Below, piece after piece: positions 8,693-17,041 of a stretch of DNA of 64,000 nucleotides. Numbering within the stretch: position 1 is the first letter of the stretch; the number at the start of each line of letters is the position of its first letter. The position numbers and the translations under genes are program-made. The notes beneath the pieces are model-generated. The model ran no database searches and was not told the origin of the DNA. It saw nothing but the letters and a program-made list of their open reading frames with translations. The stretch is from Donghicola eburneus (GTDB taxonomy: Bacteria > Pseudomonadota > Alphaproteobacteria > Rhodobacterales > Rhodobacteraceae), in assembly GCF_900115865.1 (NCBI RefSeq), contig NZ_FOXY01000006.1:218709-282708 (forward strand), written 5' to 3'.

Positions 8693-9267
8693 TTCAGGCG
8701 GACGCTCGGGGTTGCGCGCGTGGCTTCGGCTGTGCCTGCGCCTTGGTCAGTGACATAGACGACCTCGATTTCTTGGGCGTTTTCGAACTGGTCGAAGTAG
8801 GGGAAGGTCACCTCGGTTACAGCCTCTGGCGCCACGCAGGTAAAGCCGTAGTGCGCGTGGAACTCGGTATGTCCGTCGCCATCATCGTGCTCATTCTCGT
8901 GGCTGTGTTCGTCTTCATGCGCGTGCTCTTCGCCCCCATGCTCTTCGTCGTGGTCATCCGCGAGATGCGCCTTGGCTTCGGTCATCGTGCACTCAGAGGT
9001 TTCGGGCATCTGAACCACGTTCGCAGGCTCTGCCAGCAGCTTTAACGCGCTGTCGATGGCAGCCTTGTCCGCATTTGTTTCGGCTTCGTATTCGAAACCA
9101 ACCAGATCCATTCCCGGGGCTGTCAGAGAAATGGAGACAGATTGCCCTTCGATTGCGATCTCTAGCGTGCTGACGCCGTGTTCGTGGGCGTCCATGTCAC
9201 GTGTGACTTGTGCGGCCATGGGTGTCGCAAGCGTGGATGCCAGAAGGGCTGCGGAAATTGATTTCAT
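8689..9267 (-). CDS. zrgA: ZrgA-like (DUF2796) histidine-rich periplasmic zinc-binding protein
   Basis: This 192-aa exported protein probably binds zinc in the periplasm. It has a signal peptide (MKSISAALLASTLATPMAAQ). A DUF2796 N-terminal domain follows, with HEHGVSTLEIAIEG. A long metal-binding tract rich in His, Glu and Asp comes next at about residues 100-140 (DDHDEEHGGEEHAHEDEH and on). The C-terminal domain contains FTCVAPEAVTEVTFPYFDQF. The start at 9267 follows an AAGGA ribosome site and begins exactly at the signal peptide. It is the first gene of the four-gene operon. A Zur-like palindrome lies 69-91 bp upstream, so the gene is probably induced by zinc starvation, as zrgA of Vibrio is. 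Confidence 0.85.
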   Translation of the reverse strand: MKSISAALLASTLATPMAAQVTRDMDAHEHGVSTLEIAIEGQSVSISLTAPGMDLVGFEYEAETNADKAAIDSALKLLAEPANVVQMPETSECTMTEAKAHLADDHDEEHGGEEHAHEDEHSHENEHDDGDGHTEFHAHYGFTCVAPEAVTEVTFPYFDQFENAQEIEVVYVTDQGAGTAEATRATPSVRLK

Positions 9268-9335
9268 GGGTATGTCGTCCTTGTCGCGCAATAGGGTTAT
9301 GACCGCGCGCTTCGCGTGATTCAACTAACAGAGGT

Positions 9336-9358
9336 GTTATGTGATAAGATAACATAAC
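9336..9358. promoter_or_regulatory. Zur-box-like palindrome for the zinc-type operon
   Basis: The arms GTTATGT (9336-9342) and ACATAAC (9352-9358) are perfect inverted repeats around an AT-rich centre. The pattern resembles the Zur box of alphaproteobacteria (GTTATNNTATAAC type). It lies just upstream of the ZrgA-like gene and could also influence the divergent sitA. Confidence 0.65.
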
Positions 9359-9450
9359 GCAACCGGTCGTGCGATGCGAAATCGGGCGAATGTCTATGCA
9401 ATGCGCAGAAACTTGCGGATGCATTAACACTGAAGATGTTTTTGCGAGTG

Positions 9451-9465
9451 ATTTGCAATTGCAAT
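9451..9465. promoter_or_regulatory. Mur/Fur-like box upstream of sitA
   Basis: The core TTGCAATTGCAA (9453-9464) is a perfect 12-bp palindrome. The TGCAA/TTGCA half-sites are the kind bound by Mur, the manganese-responsive Fur-family protein of alphaproteobacteria. It lies about 90 bp upstream of sitA. Confidence 0.5.
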
Positions 9466-9551
9466 GCTAACGCGCTGCGTTATCTCTTTGCCAAGAGAAT
9501 GAAGCGCGGCTGTGGGCCCCCGTCCAAGCGTGCTGATGGAAAGTAGGGTAA

Positions 9552-10454
9552 ATGAGCATGATGAAACTGAAGAGCCTGATGTGTGCCGCTGCGATCGGGG
9601 CACTTGCAGGTGGCGCCGCACAGGCCGATCAGATGAAGGTGGTCACGACCTTTACCGTCCTTGCGGATATGGCGAGCCGCGTGGCGGGCGACACGGCCGA
9701 GGTCGTGTCCGTCACGAAACCGGGTGCAGAGATTCACGGCTATGCGCCCACCCCGCGCGATATTGTCCGAGCCTACGACGCGGACCTGATCTTGTGGAAT
9801 GGCCTGAATCTGGAGCTTTGGTTCGAACAGTTTCTCAGCAACCTTGGCGATATCCCCTCGGCGACGTTGAGCGAAGGTATTGACCCGATCCCGATTGCGG
9901 CAGGCGCCTACGAAGGGCAGCCCAACCCCCATGCGTGGATGGGCCTAGAGAATGCTTTGATCTACATCGATAACATCACGCGGGCCTTTGCCGAGCATGA
10001 CCCCGAACACGCGGAGACCTATGCTGCCAATGCTGATGCCTACAAAACTGAACTGCGCGAGACGCTAGAGCCCCTAAGGCAAGCGATTGCCTTGGTCCCC
10101 GAGCAGCAGCGCTGGCTGGTGACCTGTGAAGGGGCATTTAGTTACCTGGCTCGCGATTTCGGGATGAAGGAGCTGTACCTCTGGCCGATGAACGCGGACC
10201 AGATGGGCACGCCTCAACAGGTGCGCTCGGTGATCGACGGCGTGACGTCGAACAACATCCCTGTGGTGTTCTGCGAGAGCACCGTGAACACCTCGCCCGC
10301 GGAACAAGTGGCCAGAGAGACCGGTGCGGCCTACGGCGGCGTGCTTTACGTGGATAGTTTATCGCCAGAAGGCGGGCCGGTGCCCACTTATCTCGACCTG
10401 TTGAAGGTGACAGCGCAAACGGTTGTTGACGGGCTGACCGCGGAGACCAACTGA
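9552..10454 (+). CDS. sitA: Manganese/iron ABC transporter substrate-binding protein SitA
   Basis: This 300-aa periplasmic protein captures a divalent metal, most likely Mn(II) or Fe(II), for the SitBCD transporter. It has a signal peptide ending near GGAAQA. The cluster A-I metal ligands can be seen in AEIHGYAPTP (first His), NPHAWMGLENA (second His), TCEGAFSYLARDFGM (Glu in the place where SitA/YfeA carry HEG or CEG) and a late Asp in LYVDSLSPEGGPVPTYLDLL. No His-rich loop is present, which favours manganese/iron over zinc. An AGGG ribosome site precedes the ATG at 9552; ATG codons at 9558 and 9561 are alternatives. It is the first gene of sitABCD and has a Mur-like box upstream. Confidence 0.9.
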   Translation: MSMMKLKSLMCAAAIGALAGGAAQADQMKVVTTFTVLADMASRVAGDTAEVVSVTKPGAEIHGYAPTPRDIVRAYDADLILWNGLNLELWFEQFLSNLGDIPSATLSEGIDPIPIAAGAYEGQPNPHAWMGLENALIYIDNITRAFAEHDPEHAETYAANADAYKTELRETLEPLRQAIALVPEQQRWLVTCEGAFSYLARDFGMKELYLWPMNADQMGTPQQVRSVIDGVTSNNIPVVFCESTVNTSPAEQVARETGAAYGGVLYVDSLSPEGGPVPTYLDLLKVTAQTVVDGLTAETN

Positions 10455-10511
10455 TGATGCGGCATGAGCATTGCCCGCATGGGCGACACGAGTTTTGATG
10501 GAATGGTCCGA

Positions 10512-11399
10512 ATGAAACACGACATTCAAATGTCCGGCGAGACGCATCTCGGAGACGGGATTGAAGCTCAGGATCTGACTGTCACCTACCGCAACGGACA
10601 TACGGCCTTGCGGGACGCCAGTTTCCAGATTCCGCGCGGGACTGTCACCGCGCTGGTCGGCGTCAATGGCGCGGGCAAATCGACCTTGTTCAAGGCGATC
10701 ATGGGCTTCGTCCCTGTGGCGCGCGGCGATATCCGGTTGCTCGGGCTTAGCGTCAAGGAGGCCCTCAAGCGCAATCTGGTGTCGTATGTTCCCCAGTCCG
10801 AGGAGGTCGACTGGACCTTTCCCGTGTTGGTTGAGGATGTAGTTATGATGGGCCGCTACGGCCACATGGGGTTCCTGCGCCGACCCTCCAAAGCGGATCA
10901 CGAGGCCGTCGATGCGGCGCTGACTCGGGTGAACATGCAGGACTATCGCCATCGCCAGATCGGTGAGCTTTCGGGCGGTCAGAAGAAGCGTGTCTTCCTT
11001 GCCCGCGCTTTGGCGCAGGATGGTCAGGTGATTTTGCTGGACGAACCCTTTACCGGTGTGGACGTAAAGACCGAAGATCAGATCATCGCTCTTTTGCGTG
11101 AATTGCGCGAAGAGGGGCGGGTGATGTTGGTCTCGACCCACAATCTGGGATCTGTGCCCGAGTTCTGTGACCGCACAGTGCTGGTCAAGGGCACGGTGTT
11201 GGCATACGGCCCCACAGACACCACCTTCAATCGCAAGAACCTTGAGGCGGCGTTTGGCGGCGTCCTACGGCACTTCACTCTGGGCGGCACTGACCTGCAC
11301 GATGACGAAGACGCGCGGCATGTTTCGATCTTTAGCGATGACGAACGCCCGCTTGTGCAATACGGCGACCGGACCCGAAAGGCGAAACGTAAGTCATGA
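10512..11399 (+). CDS. sitB: Manganese/iron ABC transporter ATP-binding protein SitB
   Basis: This ATPase energises the SitCD permease pair. Walker A is GVNGAGKST, the signature [16 protein letters not shown], Walker [13 protein letters not shown], and the switch His lies in [11 protein letters not shown]. The stretch [16 protein letters not shown] is typical of SitB/YfeB proteins. The start is uncertain: ATG 10512 gives 295 aa, the usual size, while ATG 10464 would give 311 aa; neither has a strong ribosome site. The gene lies between sitA and sitC, and its end overlaps sitC by four bases. Confidence 0.9.
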   Translation: MKHDIQMSGETHLGDGIEAQDLTVTYRNGHTALRDASFQIPRGTVTALVGVNGAGKSTLFKAIMGFVPVARGDIRLLGLSVKEALKRNLVSYVPQSEEVDWTFPVLVEDVVMMGRYGHMGFLRRPSKADHEAVDAALTRVNMQDYRHRQIGELSGGQKKRVFLARALAQDGQVILLDEPFTGVDVKTEDQIIALLRELREEGRVMLVSTHNLGSVPEFCDRTVLVKGTVLAYGPTDTTFNRKNLEAAFGGVLRHFTLGGTDLHDDEDARHVSIFSDDERPLVQYGDRTRKAKRKS

Positions 11400-12256
11400 G
11401 TGTCCTGCTAGAACCATTCAGCTACGGATATATGATGAATGCCATGTGGGTGTCGGCGCTGGTTGGCGGGGTCTGCGCTTTCCTGTCGTCCTACTTGATG
11501 CTCAAGGGTTGGTCGCTGATCGGTGACGCCCTGTCTCACTCGGTCGTGCCTGGCGTTGCTGGAGCCTACATGCTGGGACTGCCATTTGCTTTGGGCGCGT
11601 TCTTTTCCGGCGGTTTGGCGGCAGCGGCGATGCTGTTCTTGGCAGATCGTTCGGGGCTCAAGGCTGATGTGATCATCGGCATTATCTTTACCTCCTTCTT
11701 CGGGCTGGGCCTGTTCATGGCCTCTGTCAGTCCGATCTCGGTGTCGATCCAGACGATCACGATGGGCAATATACTGGCGATCACGCCCGAAGATACGCTT
11801 CAATTGGCGTTGATCGGGTTCATCTCGCTGGCGGTGTTGCTGGCCAAGTGGAAAGACTTGATGGTCACGTTTTTTGACGAAAGCCACGCGCGGTCAATCG
11901 GCCTGCGGCCCGGACTGCTCAAAGGGGTCTTTTTTACCTTGCTGTCGGCGTGCGTGGTGGCAGCGATGCAGACCGTCGGCGCGTTCCTCGTGATCGCGAT
12001 GGTGGTGACGCCGGGCGCGACGGCGTACCTGCTCTGTGATCGCTTCCCGCGTCTGATTGTGACGTCTGTGCTGATTGGCGCGATCACCAGTTTCGCGGGT
12101 GCCTACATCAGCTATTTCCTGAACGGTGCGACGGGTGGAGTGATCGTGGTGCTCCAAACACTGATCTTCCTTGCGGTCTTTGTTTGGGCCCCAAAACATG
12201 GCGTCTTGGCCGCGCGACGTCAGGCCGCCGCTGCCCTGCAGCAGGAGCAATCTTGA
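11396..12256 (+). CDS. sitC: Manganese/iron ABC transporter permease SitC
   Basis: This 286-aa inner-membrane protein of the ABC-3 permease family has eight or more hydrophobic helices. The family landmarks are [20 protein letters not shown], near the first helices, and [22 protein letters not shown] late in the protein. It forms the pore together with SitD. The start overlaps the end of sitB (ATGA), and its stop overlaps the start of sitD (TGATG), so both junctions are coupled. Having two different permease genes is typical of the Sit/Yfe systems. Confidence 0.9.
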   Translation: MSVLLEPFSYGYMMNAMWVSALVGGVCAFLSSYLMLKGWSLIGDALSHSVVPGVAGAYMLGLPFALGAFFSGGLAAAAMLFLADRSGLKADVIIGIIFTSFFGLGLFMASVSPISVSIQTITMGNILAITPEDTLQLALIGFISLAVLLAKWKDLMVTFFDESHARSIGLRPGLLKGVFFTLLSACVVAAMQTVGAFLVIAMVVTPGATAYLLCDRFPRLIVTSVLIGAITSFAGAYISYFLNGATGGVIVVLQTLIFLAVFVWAPKHGVLAARRQAAAALQQEQS

Positions 12257-13089
12257 TGTTCGATACGCTGCTTATGCCCTTTATCTTTCCGTTCATGCAA
12301 AATGCATTCTGGATTGCTTTGATTGTGTCGGTGCCGACAGCGCTTCTGTCCTGCTTTCTGGTGCTCAAGGGCTGGGCTTTGATGGGCGACGCGGTCAGTC
12401 ACGCGACCTTACCTGGGATCGTTCTGGCTTATATCTTGGGGCTTCCGCTGATCATCGGCGCCTTTGCGGCGGGTATGGTTACCGCGCTTGCGACGGGCTA
12501 CCTGACCGAAAACAGCCGGATCAAGCAGGACACCGTGCTCGGCGTCGTTTTCTCTGGTATGTTTGCGCTGGGTATCGTGATGTATGTCGCGATCAACACC
12601 AACGTACATCTCGATCACATCCTCTTTGGCAATATGCTGGGGGTCGGGGCTCAGGACCTGTGGACGGCAGGCGCGATATCGGTGCCTGTAGCCGCTGTGC
12701 TCATCCTGAAATGGAAGGACTTTATGCTGCATGCCTTTGATCCGGCGCAGGCGCGGGTGTCGGGGTTGCCCGTTGGCTGGCTGCACCATGGCTTGCTGGC
12801 GATCCTATCGCTGACCGTGGTGTCCACGCTGTCCGCAACAGGGCTGATCTTGGCCATCGGACTTCTGGTCGCGCCGGGCGCGATCGCATTCTTGCTTGTG
12901 CGCAGCCTCAAGCACATGCTGATCGTCTCGGTGGTGGTATGCGCGGTGTCGATGGTCAGCGGGGTCTACCTGAGCTTCTTTATCGACAGCGCTCCTGCAC
13001 CGACCATCATCTTGGTGCTCACGGCGCTGTTCATCGTGGCGTTCGTACGCAAGTCGATCCAGACACGCCGCGCTTCTGCGGCGTTCTAA
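12256..13089 (+). CDS. sitD: Manganese/iron ABC transporter permease SitD
   Basis: This 277-aa second permease of the system is clearly related to SitC. It has the same landmarks: LVLKGWALMGDAVSHATLPGI near the N-terminus and SATGLILAIGLLVAPGAIAFLL near the C-terminus, with about eight helices. The ATG at 12256 overlaps the SitC stop codon. A longer frame opens upstream inside sitC but has no support. The gene ends two bases before the convergent cbiO gene. Confidence 0.9.
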   Translation: MFDTLLMPFIFPFMQNAFWIALIVSVPTALLSCFLVLKGWALMGDAVSHATLPGIVLAYILGLPLIIGAFAAGMVTALATGYLTENSRIKQDTVLGVVFSGMFALGIVMYVAINTNVHLDHILFGNMLGVGAQDLWTAGAISVPVAAVLILKWKDFMLHAFDPAQARVSGLPVGWLHHGLLAILSLTVVSTLSATGLILAIGLLVAPGAIAFLLVRSLKHMLIVSVVVCAVSMVSGVYLSFFIDSAPAPTIILVLTALFIVAFVRKSIQTRRASAAF

Positions 13090-13091
13090 CC

Positions 13092-13748
13092 TTAGCCAGC
13101 CAGCCGTTCCAACTTGCCCGCTCTCAGTCCATAGCCTCGGGGCGCGATCTTGGCGCTGAATTCGGGGTTGTGGCTGATCAGCAGAATAGCCTGGGGCAGG
13201 TTCTGCAAGATCTCGATCAAGCGCGCCTCGTTCTCCACGTCCAGCGCATTTGTCGGTTCGTCCAGCAGCAGCATTTCGGGCTCCATCGCAAGGACGGTGG
13301 CCAGCGTTACCAAGCGCTTTTCCCCGCCTGACAGGCGATGGGTGATCCGGTCGCGCAGGTGTGTCAGATGCAGTTGTTGCAGGATATCATCGACGATGGC
13401 CAAAGCTTCGTCGCGCGATTTGCCCAAATTCAACGGGCCAAAGGCGATATCCTCGGCCACCGTTGGACAAAAGAGTTGATCGTCCGGATCTTGGAACACG
13501 TAGCCGATGCGGCGGCGCACTTCGGCGAATTCGGTTTCTGTCCGGCGCTCTTGGCCAAAGGCCAGAACCTGACCACTGCTAGGTCGCAGCAGGCCGACCG
13601 CAATCTTCAGAAGTGTGGATTTTCCCACGCCGTTTGGTCCAACGATGGACAGCCGTTCGCCTGCGTGAATGGTCAGGTTTGCGCCCTCGAGCACAGGCGC
13701 GTGGGCCGGATAGGCAAAGGAGATGTCGCGAAGTTCAAGCAAAGGCAT
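13092..13748 (-). CDS. cbiO: Energy-coupling factor cobalt transporter ATPase CbiO
   Basis: This 218-aa ATPase drives the CbiM/CbiQ cobalt transporter. Walker A is GPNGVGKSTL, the signature RLSGGEKRLVTLATVL, Walker B MLLLDEPTNALD, and the Q-loop lies in FQDPDDQLFCPTVAEDIAFG. QDPDDQLF is a hallmark of ECF ATPases. The ATG at 13748 lies inside the end of cbiQ (14-base overlap); a TTG 18 bases upstream is possible. It is the last gene of the operon led by the cobalamin riboswitch. Confidence 0.92.
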   Translation of the reverse strand: MPLLELRDISFAYPAHAPVLEGANLTIHAGERLSIVGPNGVGKSTLLKIAVGLLRPSSGQVLAFGQERRTETEFAEVRRRIGYVFQDPDDQLFCPTVAEDIAFGPLNLGKSRDEALAIVDDILQQLHLTHLRDRITHRLSGGEKRLVTLATVLAMEPEMLLLDEPTNALDVENEARLIEILQNLPQAILLISHNPEFSAKIAPRGYGLRAGKLERLAG

Positions 13749-14526
13749 GGCGGAATTGGACCACAAGCAGAAAGACGGATGCGGCCGTCATCAGCGCAGC
13801 AAACAGCCAATCCCGATCCGTCATCCGGAATTGTTCTAGCAGCACGAACCGCCCCATAAAGCCCCTGCATTTCATGGCACCAAGAACGCGCTCGGACCGC
13901 TCTAGCGCGCGGACCAGCATCATCCCGACCAGATAGCCAAAGCTGCGGTAGGTGTGCCAATTGGTGCCAGGGCGGAATCCGCGCATCTTCATCGCGGCGC
14001 GCAGGCGCATGTACTCTTCGCGCAGGGTCTCGATGTAGCGTGTGGTGAACATTAACAGTTGCACCAGTTGTTCAGGCATCCGCAGGGCGTGCAAGGCATG
14101 CCCCATAGTGACAGGCTCCATCGAGCCGACCAGACACATGAGTGCGAGGATGACAGCATTCGCGGTCAGCGCGATTTCGACCGCTTGGCGCAGCCCCTCC
14201 CACGAGGCATCAAAGCCGAGAAAGGTGAACATCGGTGTTCCCGCTACGGAAAACGGCAGTAGGATCAGGGTAAAGATAATGAAACCGTCCATAGCTGCCA
14301 TGCGCTTGAACGTGCGTTTTGCAGGCAAACCAGACAAGGGCAGTAGTGTGACTGCGACCAACACGGCTAGACACAAGGCGATCAGGTCGGACAGGGATAT
14401 AACAACCACAGCGAAGAGGGCGGCCAAGACGATCCGCATGCGCGGGTCGAGATCCGGAATGTGCCCCATTGTCATCATGGGGCCTATCCGAAGTGTTTTC
14501 TCGGGGTTGGTCAACCGATCGCTCAT
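13735..14526 (-). CDS. cbiQ: Energy-coupling factor cobalt transporter membrane protein CbiQ
   Basis: This 263-aa T-component links CbiO to the substrate-binding CbiM. It has about five helices and the coupling motifs of the family: RYIETLREEYMRLRAAMKMRGF (first A-R-G box) and LERSERVLGAMKCRGF (second box). The start follows the CbiL-type gene by three bases. Overlap with cbiO at the end shows translational coupling. Confidence 0.9.
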   Translation of the reverse strand: MSDRLTNPEKTLRIGPMMTMGHIPDLDPRMRIVLAALFAVVVISLSDLIALCLAVLVAVTLLPLSGLPAKRTFKRMAAMDGFIIFTLILLPFSVAGTPMFTFLGFDASWEGLRQAVEIALTANAVILALMCLVGSMEPVTMGHALHALRMPEQLVQLLMFTTRYIETLREEYMRLRAAMKMRGFRPGTNWHTYRSFGYLVGMMLVRALERSERVLGAMKCRGFMGRFVLLEQFRMTDRDWLFAALMTAASVFLLVVQFRHAFA

Positions 14527-14529
14527 CCC

Positions 14530-15120
14530 TTAACCCTCCATGCGGCGGCGCGCCGCGATGTAGAAATACAGGCCGAACAGACCAAAGATGTAGCCTAGTC
14601 CGCCTAGAATTGTTTGAAGGTCATTCTTTTCGCGGTAGGCCGCTAGTTCGCGGCGCAGTGGGCGCATCTCGTCGCGCACGGCCTCGGCAATCGCCAAACG
14701 CTCTTCGCTGGACAAGGACGCAACGGTGACCCCGCCTGTTGCGGTTGGCGATGCGGGGGTGGTGCTTTTGGCTACGGTTTCTTCTGCAGCGGCCACGCCG
14801 AGGATATCTGCGATGTCATCTGCGGTCATTTCGGCCTCGGCCACATGACCTGCGCCCATATCAGCCTTGAAGATATGGGTGATCGCTTGTGTCGGAGCGT
14901 AAACAAAGAACCCGTCTGCGTCCGTGATGGCCTCGCCGATTTTGTTGCCTGCGCTGTCGAATGCCTCAATCACAGCGCCAGATGACATGTCGCCGTTGGA
15001 AAACCCGAGTTCCCCTTCGACAACATCGCCGGATTTGAAGATCGCAAAGATCACCTTGTGCGCGGCCGCGGGCAGGGGCATCGCAAGGAGAGCAAAGATC
15101 AGAGCGAGCCCGCGGATCAT
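14530..15120 (-). CDS. cbiL: CbiL/NikL-type auxiliary component of the cobalt ECF transporter
   Basis: This 196-aa protein has an N-terminal signal or anchor (MIRGLALIFALLAMPLPAAA), a mature domain that starts with HKVIFAIFKSGDVVEGELGF, a coiled region rich in charged residues, and one C-terminal helix (GGLGYIFGLFGLYFYIAA) before RRRMEG. This layout fits the NikL/CbiL proteins that replace CbiN in NikKLMQO-type transporters. The histidine right after the cleavage site could take part in metal handover. The reading frame stays open far upstream, but the ATG at 15120, overlapping the end of cbiM by four bases, is the real start. The family is less well studied than CbiMQO. Confidence 0.75.
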   Translation of the reverse strand: MIRGLALIFALLAMPLPAAAHKVIFAIFKSGDVVEGELGFSNGDMSSGAVIEAFDSAGNKIGEAITDADGFFVYAPTQAITHIFKADMGAGHVAEAEMTADDIADILGVAAAEETVAKSTTPASPTATGGVTVASLSSEERLAIAEAVRDEMRPLRRELAAYREKNDLQTILGGLGYIFGLFGLYFYIAARRRMEG

Positions 15121-15734
15121 GGGGCGACTCCCTTGACCGCGGTAAAGAGATCGGGCCGCACTTGACGCACCAGATAGACCGCTGCGCCGGTTAGCAGGGC
15201 CTCGATCACCATGACGGGGATGTGGGCCAGCAGCACCAACTTGGCCGCAGGAATGAACTCGTCCCCCGTCAAAGCCAACGAAAACGCGACACAGATCGTA
15301 GTCGCAGCGATGGAAAAAGCACCGCCGACACCGGCCCAAATCGCGCCTGACATCGGGGTTCCGCGCTCCACCAGTCGCCCAAACAGCAGCCAAGCCAGCA
15401 CCGCGGGCGCTGCAATGTTCAACAGATTGACGCCGATGACCGTCACCCCGCCAAAGCCAAAGAAAACCGTTTGAAGCAAGAGCCCGACGAACAGCGCCGG
15501 AAACGCCGCCCATCCTAGGATCAGTCCCGCCAGCCCGTTCAGCACCAAATGGACCGAGGAAGGGCCGATCGGCACATGGATGAGCGCGGCGACAAAGAAG
15601 CTGGCCGACAGGATGCCAGTCGCGGGGATACGCTCTAGGGTCAATTGCTTGAGCCCCATCGCGATACCGCCAATGGCCATGGCCGTTCCGGCGATAACAA
15701 CAGGGTTCGACAGCGCTCCGTCAACGATATGCAT
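15117..15734 (-). CDS. cbiM: Cobalt ECF transporter substrate-specific component CbiM
   Basis: This 205-aa membrane protein is the metal-binding S-component. The N-terminus MHIVDGALSNP has the histidine at position 2 that, with the free amino group, makes up the Co/Ni site of CbiM and NikM. About six helices follow, with the family landmark HVPIGPSSVHLVLNGLAGLILGW broken by conserved histidines. NikM and CbiM look alike; cobalt is chosen because a cobalamin riboswitch leads this operon. Confidence 0.9.
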   Translation of the reverse strand: MHIVDGALSNPVVIAGTAMAIGGIAMGLKQLTLERIPATGILSASFFVAALIHVPIGPSSVHLVLNGLAGLILGWAAFPALFVGLLLQTVFFGFGGVTVIGVNLLNIAAPAVLAWLLFGRLVERGTPMSGAIWAGVGGAFSIAATTICVAFSLALTGDEFIPAAKLVLLAHIPVMVIEALLTGAAVYLVRQVRPDLFTAVKGVAP

Positions 15735-15737
15735 GGT

Positions 15738-16523
15738 TCACTCCATATCGTAGGCGTTGATCCAGAGCACGGCATCTTGGCTGAGCTCTTTGCCATCATG
15801 TTCGGTTGCGGGGCCAGAGCCGAGTGCGGCAAAGCCCCACCAGCCTGCCTTGGGCACACCAAAGGTGAAGTATCCGTTTTCGTCCGAAATCGCGACCAAA
15901 GAGCCACCCGACATGGGCTGCACAGTCGGTGCCGACGCGGCAAAGCTGTCAATATCAGGCGCTGCGGCGACGTATTCGATCTCGATCTCGATCCCTGCCG
16001 CGGGCTGGCCTTCGGACAGGACCTGACCGGTGAATGATGAACCTGCGATCACGTTATAGGGTTTGACCAGAGGCAGGATCTCGGTAGGTAGGCCAACCGG
16101 TGCCATCCAGTCAGTAGGCAGTTGGTTGCGGTTGAACACCACCTTGGTCAACTGCTGAATATATTTGTCTTCGCTGGGTTCGTAATAGGGGACCGGCTCG
16201 GTCACCAGCACATAGTCGCCAGAGCGCTTGACGGGGACAGAGGCTCTGAAGGCCGCACCTGTGTTCTCGGCGCCTTGGAAATTGGTGGGCTTGAGACGGT
16301 TCATCAGGTCGGTTTTTTCGCCGTGATGGATCATATAGAACGCTTGCGGCGTCTCCATGTCCATGACGTGACCGTTGTCAAAAGGGTGCCAGAAGACCAG
16401 TGCCAGTGGCACGTCGCCGGGACGGGCGATCTGGGTGTCATCTGCGTAGGGCAGGACGAAGTGCGCCTGCGCGGTGTAGGGGAGCAATGCCGTCATCGCT
16501 GCCGCTATAAGTTTCAAAGTCAT
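15738..16523 (-). CDS. cbiK: CbiK/NikK-type periplasmic DUF4198 protein, first gene of the cobalt operon
   Basis: This 261-aa exported protein likely binds cobalt or presents it to CbiM. It has a signal peptide (MTLKLIAAAMTALLPYTAQA) with mature start HFVLPYADD. A histidine directly after the cleavage site is typical of the DUF4198 (NikK) family. Beta-rich DUF4198 features include FWHPFDNGHVMDMETPQAF near residue 60 and ENGYFTFGVPKAGWWGFAAL in the C-terminal part. The ATG at 16523 follows an AAAGG ribosome site and fits the signal peptide; the open frame extends further up into the leader without support. The riboswitch ends about 135 bp upstream. Confidence 0.8.
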   Translation of the reverse strand: MTLKLIAAAMTALLPYTAQAHFVLPYADDTQIARPGDVPLALVFWHPFDNGHVMDMETPQAFYMIHHGEKTDLMNRLKPTNFQGAENTGAAFRASVPVKRSGDYVLVTEPVPYYEPSEDKYIQQLTKVVFNRNQLPTDWMAPVGLPTEILPLVKPYNVIAGSSFTGQVLSEGQPAAGIEIEIEYVAAAPDIDSFAASAPTVQPMSGGSLVAISDENGYFTFGVPKAGWWGFAALGSGPATEHDGKELSQDAVLWINAYDME

Positions 16524-16659
16524 ATCATACCTTTCAGGCGTGCGGGCAAAGCCCACGGATGAAAGGACAGAAGGGAAGCTGGACACGGTAGATGTTTAAA
16601 CCTGCCGAGCCAGACGCTCACCCCGGCGTCCGGTTGGGTAAGGCCGGTTTCCCGACCCT

Positions 16660-16812
16660 GTGACGGCAGGTCTCCTGGCTCGCGGGTCGATGTGCTGTCA
16701 TGCCTTCCCGAGGATGATCCCCAGTGGCCCCTTGGACGCACTCTCCGCTTACAGTTGCGGGGGCAGCCACGGTTTTGGTCCCTGATGGGTACGCCGCACC
16801 GTGTTCCCTTTT
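16660..16812 (-). ncRNA. Cobalamin (AdoCbl) riboswitch in the leader of cbiKMLQO
   Basis: Read on the minus strand, the leader shows the conserved blocks in order: AAAGGGAACACGGTG, then CCGTGGCTGCCCCCGCAACT, GTAAGCGG, the B12 box with GGCCACTGGGG, GGGAAGGC, and finally CCCGCGAGCCAGGAGACCTG near the 3' end. Spacing matches the class. Downstream, GGCAGGT (about 16600-16606) can pair with the GACCTGCC end of the aptamer, and a GACGC/GCGTC hairpin lies between them, giving a likely expression platform. Cobalamin should lower expression of the cobalt transporter. Confidence 0.95.
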
Positions 16813-16858
16813 ACTTCTGCTGCGCCGTGTCGCGCGTTGCAGAACCGTTCACACGTTT

Positions 16859-16887
16859 GTAATGGGCAATTGGACCCCTTGAGTCAA
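16859..16887 (-). promoter_or_regulatory. Possible promoter of the riboswitch-led operon
   Basis: On the minus strand TTGACT (16882-16887) and CATTAC (16859-16864) are 17 bp apart, about 50 bp upstream of the aptamer. The -35 box is good and the -10 box weak. The rest of 16813-17041 holds no gene I can support. Confidence 0.35.
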
Positions 16888-17041
16888 TTGCCAAGATTGT
16901 CCCTTCGGACGTAGATATTGCGCGCAAGTCATGGGGTGCCGTCTTTGACGCAGCAAGTGTCGGTCGGCACCTTTGGACAGGCAATTTAGGCGGGTGCAAC
17001 TGTGATGCACCCAGCTAAAAATTCCGCACTTTGGACACGAT

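Noticed and set aside
14530..15513. A 327-codon version of the CbiL gene starting within cbiM
   Set aside because: The first 131 residues are out-of-frame cbiM sequence with no homology; a signal peptide starts at the ATG 15120.
16811..16999. A 62-codon minus-strand frame upstream of the riboswitch
   Set aside because: It overlaps the probable promoter, has no good ribosome site and no recognisable protein.
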